A stretch of DNA of 20,000 nucleotides from Neoscytalidium dimidiatum (taxonomy: Eukaryota > Ascomycota > Dothideomycetes > Botryosphaeriales > Botryosphaeriaceae). The translations under genes and the position numbers were made by a program. This document shows positions 1 to 8,939 of this stretch, in pieces. Each line of letters opens with the position of its first letter. Within the stretch, counting starts at the first letter, position 1. The stretch is from NCBI GenBank assembly GCA_037367355.1, contig JAVSCG010000018.1:1-20000 (forward strand). The letters are read 5' to 3'. Below the pieces are notes generated by a model. The model was not told where the DNA came from, ran no database searches, and worked only from the letters and a program-made list of their open reading frames with translations.

Positions 1-954
1 AGAATCTTAGGTACTGTTCTAGCGTTTGGTTGGTTCGTTCCGTTTGTCCATCGGTTTGCGGGTGTGCCGTTGTTGACATCTTGTGTTTAGTTCCTAACTT
101 GTGGACCAAGGTTTGCCAGAACTTAGCTCTGAATCGTGGGTCTCGGTCCGTGATTAGTTCCTTGGGCATCCCGTGGTGGGCGAAGACATATCTGAGGAAG
201 AGGTAGGCGCAGCCTTCTGCTCCGATTTTTTTGTTACAAGGGATGAAGTATGCCCATTTTGTCAGGCGGTCGACAATGACCAGGATGGCGTTGTGTCGTG
301 CTTTAGTCACAGGGTCTACTGAATTTGGCAGGTCGGTGATAAAATCCATTGTGACCGATTCCCAGGGTTTGGTTGGTGTTGTGATGAGCTGTAGTTGTCC
401 GTATGGTGCATGTCGTGCCACCTTGTTTTTTGCGCATTCGTCACATTCCTGGATGACTTTTCTACTACTTTCCTCATTCGGGAAAGTAGAAGTGTCTTGC
501 AAGCCGTTCCAAGGTTCTTGTCATTCCTGGGTGTCCGTGAACTGCGGACTCGTGGTATTCCTTTGTCAGCCGTTTGCGCAGAGGTGTGGGTACGTAGATT
601 TTTCCGCGGAATAGTATGTTGCCTCTATGGTCTTGGACTAGGTCGGGTCGTCATGTTCGGGGTGCCTATTCGTTGAAGCAGTTCTGGGATAGCGGATCAT
701 TGTTATATTTTCCTTGGATGATTTGTTCCCAAGTGGCGGTGTCATCTTCTTCCTCGTTTACTGCGCTCTTCCGTGGTTTCTTCAAGTGTTGGTATGGGTT
801 CCTCGTCCTGCGGTTCCTCTTCGTCCTCCGGCCTGCTCTGGTGTTGGGTTTCGTGGAGGTTCGTCGTCGTCGATGGGGCCTAGCCTTATGATGGGTGCCA
901 GTATTCGTTCTTCCCAGGGTGCGTCGGATTCTTCAATGATTCGGGGCGGTTAGC
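1..954 (-). pseudogene. pol: pol of copy A: acidic linker and integrase, truncated by window edge
   Basis: This is the integrase that inserts the cDNA into the genome. Reading leftwards from RNase H there is an acidic, Pro-rich linker (about 680-910), then the HHCC zinc-binding region around 420-560 (the Cys pair reads ECDECAK). The catalytic core follows, with DFITDLP near 340 and TDRDPRF near 150. The window ends just past the catalytic Glu (38-40) in [14 protein letters not shown] to E spacing here is 108 nt, giving the D-35-E arrangement. Here the copy keeps the bases AACAA before an A-run where B has lost two. The ATG-started open frames on the plus strand here are antisense shadows. Confidence 0.85.
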
Positions 955-2375
955 CTAACGTGCCGTCGTCATTTTGTCGTAGTACTGCTGGTGATAGTTC
1001 TGGCTTTCCTTCCACGTGGTCGGCTCTGCGGCTAAGTGCGTCGGCCTTGCCGTTTTCACTTCCTTGCGGTAGTGGATCTTGAAGTAGAAGGGGCGAGTTG
1101 TTCTGCCCATCGTACTTGTCTTCTGTTTAACACCTTGTGGTTGTGAAGTATCCCAGGTTCTTGTGATCCGAGTATACCGTGATTTCGTAGTTAGCTCCTC
1201 AAGGTAGTGTCGCCATTCCTTGAACGCTGTGACGATCGCAAGCAGTTCTTTGTCGTATCTCGTAATTGAGCTCGGCGGGTGACATTTTGCGAGAGTAATA
1301 CGCGATAGGGTGTAATCTTCCTCGTCGTCTGGCTGGCTGAGGGTAGCGCCAATGGCATAGTCGGATGCGTCAGTTTCGAGGTAGAGTGGCTTGTCAGGAT
1401 CGAACATGAGGAGTACCGGCGCTTCTAAAGGCCCTTTGAGTTGATCAAACGCCTCTTGTTGGGGTGCTTCCCAGGTGAAAGGGTATTTTTCGGGTGAGTC
1501 GGATTAGGTTCTTCTACATGCGAGTATCGTTTGATGAATCGTCGGAAGTTGGCAAACCCAAAAAGGCTTGTACTTCTTTGACGTTCCTTGGTTCTGGCCA
1601 CTTCAGGATGTCTTCCACCTTTTGGGTCCATGATTTTTCCTGGTTCGATGATAAAGCCTAGGAATTCTACCCTTTGGGCATGGAAGGTACATTTTTCTGG
1701 TTTGACGGAGAGGTTGTATTCGAGAGTTTCTGGAGGACTTTGGATACATGTTCCTTGTGTTCTTCAAGGGTTTCTGAGTAGATCAGGATGTCGTCGAGGT
1801 AGGCTGTGCAGAATCGGTCCAGATATTCTCGTAGGACGTGGTTGACAAGGGCTTGAATGTGGCAGGGGCGTTGGTAAGTCCGAAAGGCATTACCAAGTAC
1901 TCGTACAAACCGTATCGAGTTCTGAATGCGGTTTTCCATTCATGTCCTTCCTTGATTCGGATAAGGTGGTACCCATCCCGCAGGTCTAACTTGGTGAAGA
2001 ATCGTGCCCGGAGAGGCGATCCCTTAGTTCATCGATGGGTAGAGGGTAGCGGTCTTTGATGGTAATGTCGTTCAGGGATCGGTAATCCACACAGAGGCGT
2101 AACTTGCCTCCGGGCTTTGGTACGAAGAGGACGGGGAATCCTGCTGAGGATTGAGAGGGTCGGATGTATCCTTCTTCAGTAGTAAGTCCAAGTGTTCCTC
2201 ATTGCTTGTAACTCCTTTTCCGACATTGGATATAGGGGTCCAAATCGGGGTTCAGTGCCTGGTTTCAAGTTGATCTCGTGGTCCCATGGTCTGTGTTCCG
2301 GTAGTGCGTCTTCGATCTTTTCTCTGAAAATTTCCTTGAACCGGTGGTATTCTTGGAACGCCATCAAGGTACTGT
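955..2375 (-). pseudogene. pol: pol of copy A: reverse transcriptase and RNase H (frameshifted)
   Basis: This copies element RNA into DNA and degrades the RNA strand. The N-terminal block [18 protein letters not shown] lies near 2230-2290. The catalytic block YLDDILIYS is at 1775-1801. The connection domain is followed by RNase H, with ETDASDYA near 1350-1377 (Asp at 1369-1371) and [18 protein letters not shown] around 1200-1260. The protein is broken over at least four frames. YLDD to the RNase H Asp spans 430 nt, versus 447 (149 codons) in copy C. It belongs to the same pol as the flanking protease and integrase and has no start of its own. Confidence 0.9.
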
Positions 2376-2559
2376 TCGTGTATCCTGGTGGTCATCTCTC
2401 TCCACGGGTGTCGGGTAGTCTGGTTTTTCTCGTCTTGGCACTAATCTGTCGGGTTCTTTCTTTGTTTGTAGTGGTGGGGCGATACCACATCATTCCAATT
2501 GCTTGCCCTTCTTTCGGGTCCTTTCCAGCGCAGCTTTCGAAATTAGGCTTACGTGGGTA

Positions 2560-3079
2560 ATCGGTTCGGCTATGGTGCGTGGTTTCCATTCTGGTTCTTG
2601 GTTTCGTTCTCTGGACTTGAGGGTTCCTCCATTGTCCCAATCGTATTGTATTTTCCATTTCTTCTGCCAAGGGATGCCGAGAATGACATCATATTGGGGA
2701 TCTTGGTAACGTCTAGACAGATACGTTCCTGTGGTTTTTGTATTCGAGGGTCAGTTTCGGGGTTTCGATGATTACCTTCCATCTCCAAAGGAGCTGGGGA
2801 TCCATCAACAGTTCTCAGCTGATATGGTTGGTCCTTTTCTGGGTTTTAGGTTGGCTTTTTCTGCAAATCGGTTTGAGACGTAGTTCCCTGTGATGCGGAG
2901 TCGATGAGGGTGAGCGCTCGGCGTCCATTGATTTTTGTCACGACAACCCAGTGGTTCCCGTATTCTGCGGAGTCTCCTTTGCTTTCTGGTGGGTGTCCTG
3001 TGGTTTTTCCGGTCGATGCTGCTATGGTCCTGTGGCAGGGGCCTCGCCTGCTGTAGCCCCAGTTCAGTAGGCGTTTCTA
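2560..3079 (-). pseudogene. pol: pol of copy A: protease segment (frameshifted)
   Basis: This is the retropepsin that processes the Gag-Pol polyprotein. The active-site stretch LIDSAS is at about 2894-2908, with Asp at 2900-2902. The downstream part encoding the ILGIPW-like block precedes the linker to reverse transcriptase. The triad is DSA instead of the usual DSG/DTG, and B is the same. The distance from the gag stop to this Asp is 177 nt, against 179 in C, and A and B share a single-base loss just after DSAS. The segment is assigned by motif and by position between the CCHC knuckle and reverse transcriptase. Confidence 0.75.
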
Positions 3080-3085
3080 GTTTTT
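3038..3085 (-). promoter_or_regulatory. gag-pol frameshift region, copy A
   Basis: On the minus strand an A-run of five bases, then C and TAG, is followed by the same stem segments as in B (CGCCT, GGGGC, AGGCG, GCCCC). The A-run is one base shorter than the six in fossil copy C, so the heptamer A_AAA_AAC is not intact as sequenced. Confidence 0.5.
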
Positions 3086-4251
3086 GGGTGGTACCCGCTG
3101 ATGTTCTTAGCTTCCTGGTGAATGGGGCAGGCTTCGATGCGGACCAGTGGATGGTGTCATGGTTGGGGTCTCCGGTCGTCCTTCAGTAGCCGAGGTGGTT
3201 TTCTTGTCGTTGGTTCGCTGGTTTGGTTCGTTTGTCTGGGCAGTTTCTGCTGATATGTCCGTGCTTTCCACAGTGGAAGCAAAGACCCTTTCACGCCGTC
3301 GCTGTTCTTCCTCCGGCGCCAGCCGAGGTTTCGTCGTTGGTTGGCATCTAAGTCCATGGGTCCCCGGGGTAGGTTGTTTCGAGGTTGCGCGGTGTTGGCC
3401 GAGTATCGGGTTTGGCCTGTCTCTTGTCTGAAATTGAACAGTTGTTGGTCGACTCGGATGGCCGTGTCGATGGTCTCGCTAAGGTCCTTGGGTAATCCGG
3501 TGGCGAATTCGGCCTTCACATTGTGCTTTGGCCCTTGTAGAAGATGTATTTGAGGGATTGGTCGTTCCAATTGAGGTAGGAGGCGAGCATGCGGAATTCC
3601 GTGACATATTCCGAGACTGATCGGGTTTGTCGGAGGTCCTGAATTCTGGCGGCCTCCTCTCCTCGTCTTGCTACCAAAGGCTTGTCTGATTGCGTCGGCG
3701 AAGCGATTGTAGTTGGCGAACAGGCTACTGGTTTCCGTACGTGGGATGGCCGAGCGGAAATCCTTTCGATAGGGTTCGAACCACCGTGCTGCGTTACCTC
3801 GGAGGTAGGTTCTGCAAAGCGGACCCTTTCCTCATCGTCCTTGAATGATGCTTTGTAGAATTCGAAGTAATTCTAGTTGGGCCAGGAAGTCGTTGAGCTT
3901 ACGCCGATCCCCATCGTAGGTGTCGGGGTCTTGATCTTTAGTTTGGTGTTGTGGGGTCGATTCTGATGTCGCGGGGGTGGCTGGGGTGGAGGGCCGCATA
4001 GTACGGTTGACAGTAAAGGCTTGTCCTCGAATGAAGTACTCCAGAAGGACTTGGCCGCAGTCCTCACTGGCGTTCTCTGGTACTCTGGGTCCGTTGATTG
4101 CTCGACTCAAGGAGGCTATGCCCGAGGAATATGCTTCCGAAATGAGCAGCCTCATGTTAAGAGCTGGGTTTCCAGGGATCAAGGGACGGATTGACTGAAG
4201 CTGTTCCTCCTCCGTCGGAAGGTTGTTCCTGATTTCGGTCCAGGATGTCAT
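3077..4251 (-). pseudogene. gag: gag of copy A (frameshifted)
   Basis: This is the structural polyprotein that forms the retrotransposon particle and binds its RNA. The reading starts at MTSWTEIRNN and is open for about 130 codons, then breaks repeatedly. The capsid-like region (retrotransposon gag family, with FAGTYLRGNAARWFEPY in copy B) is split over several frames. The CCHC knuckle CFHCGKHGHISRNC lies at 3240-3281. The natural stop TAG is at 3077-3079, directly after the slippery A-run. From ATG to the first knuckle Cys is 970 nt, against 990 (330 codons) in fossil copy C, so about 20 nt are missing here. Examples are a GA/CT loss near 3872, single bases near 3808 and 3665, and 3 nt near 3506. 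These may be assembly errors or real decay. Confidence 0.9.
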
Positions 4252-4296
4252 GGTTAGTAGTTTTCAGGGTGGGGTTACCTCCGGTGCCTAAGAAAG

Positions 4297-4304
4297 GTGG
4301 TCAA
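4297..4304 (-). promoter_or_regulatory. Candidate primer-binding site, copy A
   Basis: TTGACCAC on the minus strand lies 2 nt after the 5' LTR. No TGG, the usual start of a tRNA-complementary primer site, occurs here. The 8-mer is complementary to GTGGTCAA within the LTR just downstream of the TATA box, exactly as in copy B. Confidence 0.5.
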
Positions 4305-4306
4305 AG

Positions 4307-4685
4307 TGTTACGCCGGGACTCTTTCTGGGGGAGTCGAGGCGCGTCGTCAGGCAGCTTGGGCTTAGGGGCCACAGTGGTAGGCAGGGGAGGTTCGTACAA
4401 TAGTAGGGTAGGAATCAATTGACAAGTTGACCACGAGGGTCCTAACTACGATAAATGAGTGTGGTCTATATACATGGAGTGATCGGTACGATCAGTAGTG
4501 ATCTGTAATGTTAACCCACTGATCAGTACTGATCGGTGGTCCGAGCTTTGCTGAGCGAGTGTGCGGTGGTCTGGTGCATCAGTGTCGGTAGGTATTCTGC
4601 CGAGTTAGGCCCCGAGTTGGTCACGTGGGCGGTGAGTAGTCGTAGGGTTTCGTTATCCGCCTTTCTGGGCGACTGTGCCGTAACA
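4307..4685 (-). repeat. 5' LTR of copy A (379 bp)
   Basis: On the minus strand it begins TGTTACGGCACAG and ends CCCGGCGTAACA, with TGTTAC/GTAACA inverted ends like the LTRs of copy B. It is 379 bp rather than 385 because two separate 3-bp stretches in U5 are missing relative to B. The rest matches B's LTRs by eye, including the GATC dyad cluster and the TATA box. Confidence 0.95.
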
Positions 4686-4702
4686 TATAAAGACGTTAAA
4701 CG

Positions 4703-4731
4703 AATAAATAAATAAATAAATAAATAAATAA
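4703..4731. repeat. AATA microsatellite
   Basis: A perfect run of seven AATA units plus one base, inside RIPed sequence close to the A junction. It is a simple sequence repeat with no evident function. Confidence 0.95.
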
Positions 4732-5630
4732 GCGTCGTATAAAGAGATAGTTCGATAAGAAAGAATATAACGCTAATATCTTAAGATAAGCTAGGCCTCG
4801 CTATATCTAAAAAGAGGGCGACGCTATAGAAATAGATAATATAGTCTAACGGGATAAAAGTAAGAATAAGAAAAACGATAATAATAGAAATAAGAAAAGA
4901 AAATAGAATAAGAAAGAAAAAGAGCTCTATAAAAAGAGACTATATATTCGATATAGAGATAAATAGAGCGTAGAGTATAAATACTTAAAGAGAGAGTTAC
5001 GAAAAGTAGCGGTAGCTATCTAGAAATAGAAGATACTATAAGAAGTCGCTACTATAAAGATAGTAGACTATATAGCTCTAAGCTAGATAGCGTACTATAA
5101 CGATAATTATACTATCTACTAGAGTAATAAGAATACTATAAGATAGTATTCTAGTAAGCTACGACGACTTAATATAATACTTCGAAAATTAGAAGAGGCT
5201 ATAAAGAAAGATATCGAAAGATACTTCTCGGCTAATAAAAATCTCGTAAATAGCGAAATTAAAGAACTATACGATAGTATACTAAAGTCTAGCGAGGTAG
5301 AAACTATTAAGTAATAGTAGGACTAGACTATATTTAACTAGATTATAGAATATCTAAACTAGTATAGAGATATAAAGAATATTAAATTTAGTTATACTTC
5401 TACGATCTACTAGACTTCTAGATCGAGAATAGATTTACCGCCGTAATAATACTAGATAAAGAATAAGAAACTTAGTTTATAATTCTTTAAGAACGACGTA
5501 TAGTACCTCTAGAAGAAATCGCTATTAAAAATAGCCGATAAGGTAGTATCTTAGCTCGAAGAAGAAGCCTAGAAAATATAGTAGTAATAAGATCTTACGT
5601 CTTTACGCGATATAGTTTATACTCTCTACC

Positions 5631-5635
5631 GTTAT
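5631..5635. repeat. Target site duplication of copy B, left (GTTAT)
   Basis: GTTAT directly precedes the 5' LTR and is repeated exactly after the 3' LTR at 12133-12137. Five base pairs is a normal target duplication for Ty3/Gypsy integrase. Confidence 0.95.
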
Positions 5636-5786
5636 TGTTACGGCACAGTCGCCCAGAAAGGCGGATAACGAAACCCTACGACTACTCACCGCCCACGTGA
5701 CCAACTCGGGGCCTAACTCGGCAGAATACCTACCGACACTGATGCACCAGACCACCGCACACTCGCTCAGCAAAGCTCGGACCACC

Positions 5787-5843
5787 GATCAGTACTGATC
5801 AGTGGGTTAACATTACAGATCACTACTGATCGTACCGATCACT
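5787..5843. promoter_or_regulatory. GATC dyad cluster in U3
   Basis: Five GATC sites lie within 57 bp directly upstream of the TATA box, at 5787, 5797, 5818, 5828 and 5837. The first two form the perfect 14-bp palindrome GATCAGTACTGATC, and the others sit in ACTGATC/GATCACT contexts. The same array is in every un-RIPed LTR here. The position and symmetry suggest binding sites for a dimeric regulator of element transcription, which is inferred. Confidence 0.45.
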
Positions 5844-5848
5844 CCATG

Positions 5849-5854
5849 TATATA
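5849..5854 (+). promoter_or_regulatory. TATA box of the LTR promoter
   Basis: TATATA in the context CATGTATATAGACC. A start 25-35 nt downstream would put the 5' end of the RNA at about 5878-5886, just before GTGGTCAA. The 3' LTR carries the same box at 11961-11966. Confidence 0.6.
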
Positions 5855-5886
5855 GACCACACTCATTTATCGTAGTTAGGACCCTC

Positions 5887-5894
5887 GTGGTCAA
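5887..5894 (+). promoter_or_regulatory. Candidate self-primer at the RNA 5' end
   Basis: GTGGTCAA, 38 nt after the start of the TATA box, is the exact reverse complement of TTGACCAC at 6023-6030. In Tf1-type elements the first bases of the mRNA fold back, anneal next to the LTR and prime reverse transcription. The match is 8 bp and does not extend. Confidence 0.45.
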
Positions 5895-6022
5895 CTTGTC
5901 AATTGATTCCTACCCTACTATTGTACGAACCTCCCCTGCCTACCACTGTATTGGCCCCTAGAAAGCCCAAGCTGCCTGACGACGCGCCTCGACTCCCCCA
6001 GAAAGAGTCCCGGCGTAACACT

Positions 6023-6030
6023 TTGACCAC
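6023..6030 (+). promoter_or_regulatory. Candidate primer-binding site, copy B
   Basis: TTGACCAC, 2 nt after the end of the 5' LTR, is complementary to GTGGTCAA at 5887-5894. The 40 nt after the LTR contain no TGG, so a tRNA 3' CCA end cannot pair in the usual way. Confidence 0.5.
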
Positions 6031-6075
6031 CTTTCTTAGGCACCGGAGGTAACCCCACCCTGAAAACTACTAACC

Positions 6076-7265
6076 ATGACATCCTGGACCGAAATCAGGA
6101 ACAACCTTCCGACGGAGGAGGAACAGCTTCAGTCAATCCGTCCCTTGATCCCTGGAAACCCAGCTCTTATGAGGCTGCTCATTTCGGAAGCATATTCCTC
6201 GGGCATAGCCTCCTTGAGTCGAGCAATCAACGGACCCAGAGTACCAGAGAACGCCAGTGAGGACTGCGGCCAAGTCCTTCTGGAGTACTTCATTCGAGGA
6301 CAAGCCTTTACTGTCAACCGTACTATGCGGCCCTCCACCCCAGCCACCCCGCGACATCAGAATCGACCCCACAACACCAAACTAAAGATCAAGACCCCGA
6401 CACCTACGATGGGGATCGGCGTAAGCTCAACGACTTCCTGGCCCAACTAGAGAATTACTTCGAATTCTACAAAGCATCATTCAAGGACGATGAGGAAAGG
6501 GTCCGCTTTGCAGGAACCTACCTCCGAGGTAACGCAGCACGGTGGTTCGAACCCTATCGAAAGGATTTCCGCTCGGCCATCCCACGTACGGAAACCAGTA
6601 GCCTGTTCGCCAACTACAATCGCTTCGCCGACGCAATCAGACAAGCCTTTGGTAGCAAGAACGAGGAGCAGGAGGCCGCCCTTCGAATTCAGGACCTCCG
6701 ACAAACCCGATCAGTCTCGGAATATGTCACGGAATTCCGCATGCTCGCTCCTACCTCAATTGGAACGACCAATCCCTCAAATACATCTTCTACAAGGGCC
6801 TAAAGCACAATGTGAAGGCCGAATTCGCCCGCACCGGATTACCCAAGGACCTTAGCGAGACCATCGACACGGCCATCCGAGTCGACCAACAACTGTTCAA
6901 TTTCAGACAAGAGACAGGCCAAACCCGATACTCGGCCAACACCGCGCAACCTCGAAACAACCTACCGGGGACCCCATGGACTTAGATGCCAACCAACGAC
7001 GAAACCTCGGCTGGCGCCGGAGGAAGAACAGCGACGGCGTGAAAGGGTCTTTGCTTCCACTGTGGAAAGCACGGACATATCAGCAGAAACTGCCCAGACA
7101 AACGAACCAGCAACCAGCGAACCAACGACAAGAAAACCACCTCGGCTACTGAAGGACGACCGGAGACCCCCAACCATGACACCATCCACTGGTCCACTTG
7201 TAGCATCGAAGCCCGCCCCATTCACCAGGAAGCTAAGAACATCAGCGGGTACCACCCAAAACTAG
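6076..7265 (+). pseudogene. gag: gag of copy B (frameshifted)
   Basis: This is the Gag structural protein that assembles the cytoplasmic particle and packages RNA. The start is ATG 6076, the first ATG after the primer site, giving MTSWTEIRNNLP. The N-terminal 90 residues are open, and a lost C in a C-run near 6347 shifts the frame. The capsid region (retrotransposon gag family) then reads FAGTYLRGNAARWFEPY around 6509-6560 and LRIQDLRQTRSVSEYVTEF around 6682-6738. Another lost C near 6750 shifts it again. The CCHC knuckle is at 7052-7093. The natural stop TAG is at 7263-7265. ATG to the first knuckle Cys is 976 nt, against 990 in copy C, so 14 nt net are missing. In C this gene is 401 codons. 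Confidence 0.93.
7052..7093 (+). other. CCHC zinc knuckle of Gag (nucleocapsid)
   Basis: CFHCGKHGHISRNC fits C-X2-C-X4-H-X4-C exactly, the RNA-binding knuckle of retroelement nucleocapsids. In copy C the first Cys is residue 331 of Gag. Confidence 0.95.
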
Positions 7266-7304
7266 AAACGCCTACTGAACTGGGGCTACAGCAGGCGAGG
7301 CCCC
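7258..7304 (+). promoter_or_regulatory. Programmed -1 frameshift site and stem segments between gag and pol
   Basis: In fossil copy C the gag frame ends AAA AAC TAG preceded by A, the canonical slippery heptamer A_AAA_AAC, and protease lies in the -1 frame. In B the A-run is four bases (7258-7261), which as written would fuse gag and pol in frame. Six nucleotides after the C come CGCCT (7269-7273), GGGGC (7282-7286), AGGCG (7293-7297) and GCCCC (7300-7304). These can pair as two interleaved stems, an H-type pseudoknot. The last loop is only 2 nt, so a simple GGGGC/GCCCC hairpin is the safer reading. Confidence 0.6.
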
Positions 7305-7735
7305 GCCCCACAGGACCATAGCAGCATCGACCGGAAAAACCACAGGACACCCACCAGAAAGCAAAGGAGACTCGCAGAATACGGGAACCACTGGGTTGTC
7401 GTGACAAAATCAATGGACGCCGAGCGCTCACCCTCATCGACTCCGCATCACAAGGAACTACGTCTCAAACCGATTTGCAGAAAAAGCCAACCTAAAACCC
7501 AGAGAAAAGGACCAACCATATCAGCTGAGAACTGTTGATGGATCCCCAGCTCCTTTGGAGATGGAAAGGTAATCATCGAAACCCCGAAACTGACCCTCGA
7601 ATACAAAAACCAGGGAACGTATCTGTCTAGACGTTACCAAGATCCCCAAGTATGATGTCATTCTCGGCATCCCTTGGCAGAAGAAATGGAAAATACAATA
7701 CGATTGGGACAATGGAGGAATTACCTCAAGTCCAG
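7263..7735 (+). pseudogene. pol: pol of copy B: protease segment (frameshifted)
   Basis: This retropepsin matures Gag-Pol. The segment opens in the -1 frame with LETPTELGLQQA. The catalytic stretch ALTLIDSAS has Asp at 7439-7441. The C-terminal conserved block reads YDVILGIPW at 7651-7677. The catalytic triad is DSA in A and B, and GTA (from GCA) in RIPed C, so Ala at the usual Gly position is ancestral. A single A is missing right after the active site in both A and B (GGAACTACG versus GGAAACTACG in C), which breaks the frame before NYVSNRFAEKANL. Confidence 0.8.
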
Positions 7736-7937
7736 AGAACGAAACCAAGAACCAGAATGGAAACCACGCACCATAGCCGAACCGATTACCCACGTAAGCC
7801 TAATTTCGAAAGCTGCGCTGGAAAGGACCCAGAAGGGCAAGCAATTGGAATGATGGTATCGCCCCACCACTACAAACAAAGAAAGAACCCGACAGATTAG
7901 TGCCACCAGACGAGAAAAACCAGACTACCCGACACCC

Positions 7938-8930
7938 GTGGGAGGAGATGACCCCACCAGGATACACGAACAGTACCTTGATGGCGTTCCCAAGGAATAC
8001 CACCGGTTCAAGGAAATTTTCAGAGAAAAGATCGAAGACGCACTACCGGAACACAGACCATGGGACCACGAGATCAACTTGAAACCAGGCACTGAACCCC
8101 GATTTGGACCCCTATATCCAATGTCGGAAAAGGAGTTACAAGCAATGAGGGAACACTTGGACTTACTACTGAAGAAGGGATACATCCGACCCTCTCAATC
8201 CTCAGCAGGATTCCCGTCCTCTTCGTACCAAAGCCCGGAGGCAAGTTACGCCTCTGTGTGGATTACCGATCCCTGAACGACATTACCATCAAAGACCGCT
8301 ACCCTCTACCCCGCATCGATGAACTAAGGGATCGCCTCCGGGGCACGATTCTTCACCAAGTTAGACCTGCGGGATGGGTACCACCTTATCCGAATCAAGG
8401 AAGGACATGAATGGAAAACCGCATTCAGAACTCGATACGGTTTGTACGAGTACTTGGTAATGCCTTTCGACTTACCAACGCCCCTGCCACATTCCAAGCC
8501 CTTGTCAACCACGTCCTACGAGAATATCTGGACCGATTCTGCACAGCCTACCTCGACGACATCCTGATCTACTCAGAAACCCTTGAAGAACACAAGGAAC
8601 ATGTATCCAAAGTCCTCCAGAAACTACTCGAATACAACCTCTCCGTCAAACCAGAAAATGTACCTTCCATGCCCAAAGGGTAGAATTCCTAGGCTTTATC
8701 ATCGAACCAGGAAAAATAGTCATGGACCCAAAAAGGTGGAAGACATCCTGAAGTGGCCAGAACCAAGGAACGTCAAAGAAGTACAAGCCTTTTAGGGTTT
8801 GCCAACTTCTACCGACGATTCATCAAACGATACTCGCATGTAGCCGAACCCCTAATCCGACTCACCCGAAAAATACCCCTTCACCTGGGAAGCACCCCAA
8901 CAAGAGGCGTTTGATCAACTCAAAGGGCCT
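7938..8930 (+). pseudogene. pol: pol of copy B: reverse transcriptase (frameshifted)
   Basis: This is the RNA/DNA-dependent DNA polymerase of the element. The order of motifs is YHRFKEIFREKIEDALPEH (about 8000-8055), [18 protein letters not shown] (about 8095-8148), KGYIRPSQS, then the palm with VDYRSLND near 8260. Next come KLDLRDGYH near 8360, [13 protein letters not shown] near 8475-8515 and the catalytic YLDDILIYS at 8549-8575. The thumb and connection (LGF at the start of the tether, [10 protein letters not shown]) follow. At least five frame changes are needed to read through, all by missing bases relative to C. Protease Asp to YLDD is 1,110 nt here and 1,125 (375 codons) in C. Confidence 0.95.
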
Positions 8931-8939
8931 TCGTAGAAG

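Larger units (their letters stand above)
1..4685 (-). mobile_element. Ty3/Gypsy chromovirus, copy A (un-RIPed, truncated by window edge)
   Basis: This is an LTR retrotransposon read right to left: 5' LTR, short leader, gag, then pol as far as the integrase catalytic Glu at the left edge. The rest of the integrase, the chromodomain, the antisense gene and the 3' LTR lie outside the window. The sequence is nearly identical to copy B, but the two differ by many 1-5 nt indels and very few substitutions. It has normal CA/TG content, so it has not been through RIP. The five bases after the LTR (4686-4690, TATAA) should be one copy of its target duplication, but the partner is not visible. Family assignment follows from domain order and the chromodomain of copy B. 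Confidence 0.95.
4686..5635 (+). mobile_element. RIP-saturated old transposon sequence (element D, left part)
   Basis: This is 950 bp of AT-rich, purine-rich sequence between copies A and B. By eye it contains essentially no CA or TG dinucleotides, and therefore no ATG, while CG and CC persist. That is the end state of RIP. It continues across B's target duplication into 12138 onwards, so it belongs to the element whose protease and reverse transcriptase appear at 12494 and 19824. By position it would be the 5' end or gag of that element. I could not recognise a gag motif or CCHC knuckle in it, and no LTR end for D is visible. The minus-strand open frame at 5603-5785 is mostly LTR sequence of B and is not a gene. 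Confidence 0.6.
5636..6020 (+). repeat. 5' LTR of copy B (385 bp)
   Basis: It starts TGTTACGGCACAG and ends CCCGGCGTAACA, with 6-bp inverted ends TGTTAC/GTAACA. It contains a GATC-rich dyad cluster (5787-5843), a TATA box (5849-5854) and the putative start of R near 5880. It looks identical to the 3' LTR. Confidence 0.97.

Noticed and set aside
231..953. Several plus-strand frames of 79-127 codons at the left edge
   Set aside because: They are antisense shadows of the integrase and acidic linker of copy A. Their Ser/Cys-rich composition is the complement of coding sequence.
4703..4731. AATA repeat as a possible replication origin or non-LTR element tail
   Set aside because: A plain microsatellite in RIPed AT-rich sequence. 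No target duplication or reverse-transcriptase remnant of a LINE is seen beside it.
5652..6040. AGAAAGGCGG near the LTR start resembles the complement of CCACCTTTCT after the LTR (9 of 10), an alternative self-primer
   Set aside because: It lies near the start of U3, far upstream of the TATA box, so it would not be at the RNA 5' end. One C/A mismatch interrupts it, and GTGGTCAA is better placed.
6477..7255. Minus-strand open frames across copy B gag and matching plus-strand frames across copy A
   Set aside because: They mirror gag-pol coding on the opposite strand, carry no recognisable domain and have no promoter. Only the frame at 11029-11660 has a conserved motif and support from copy C.
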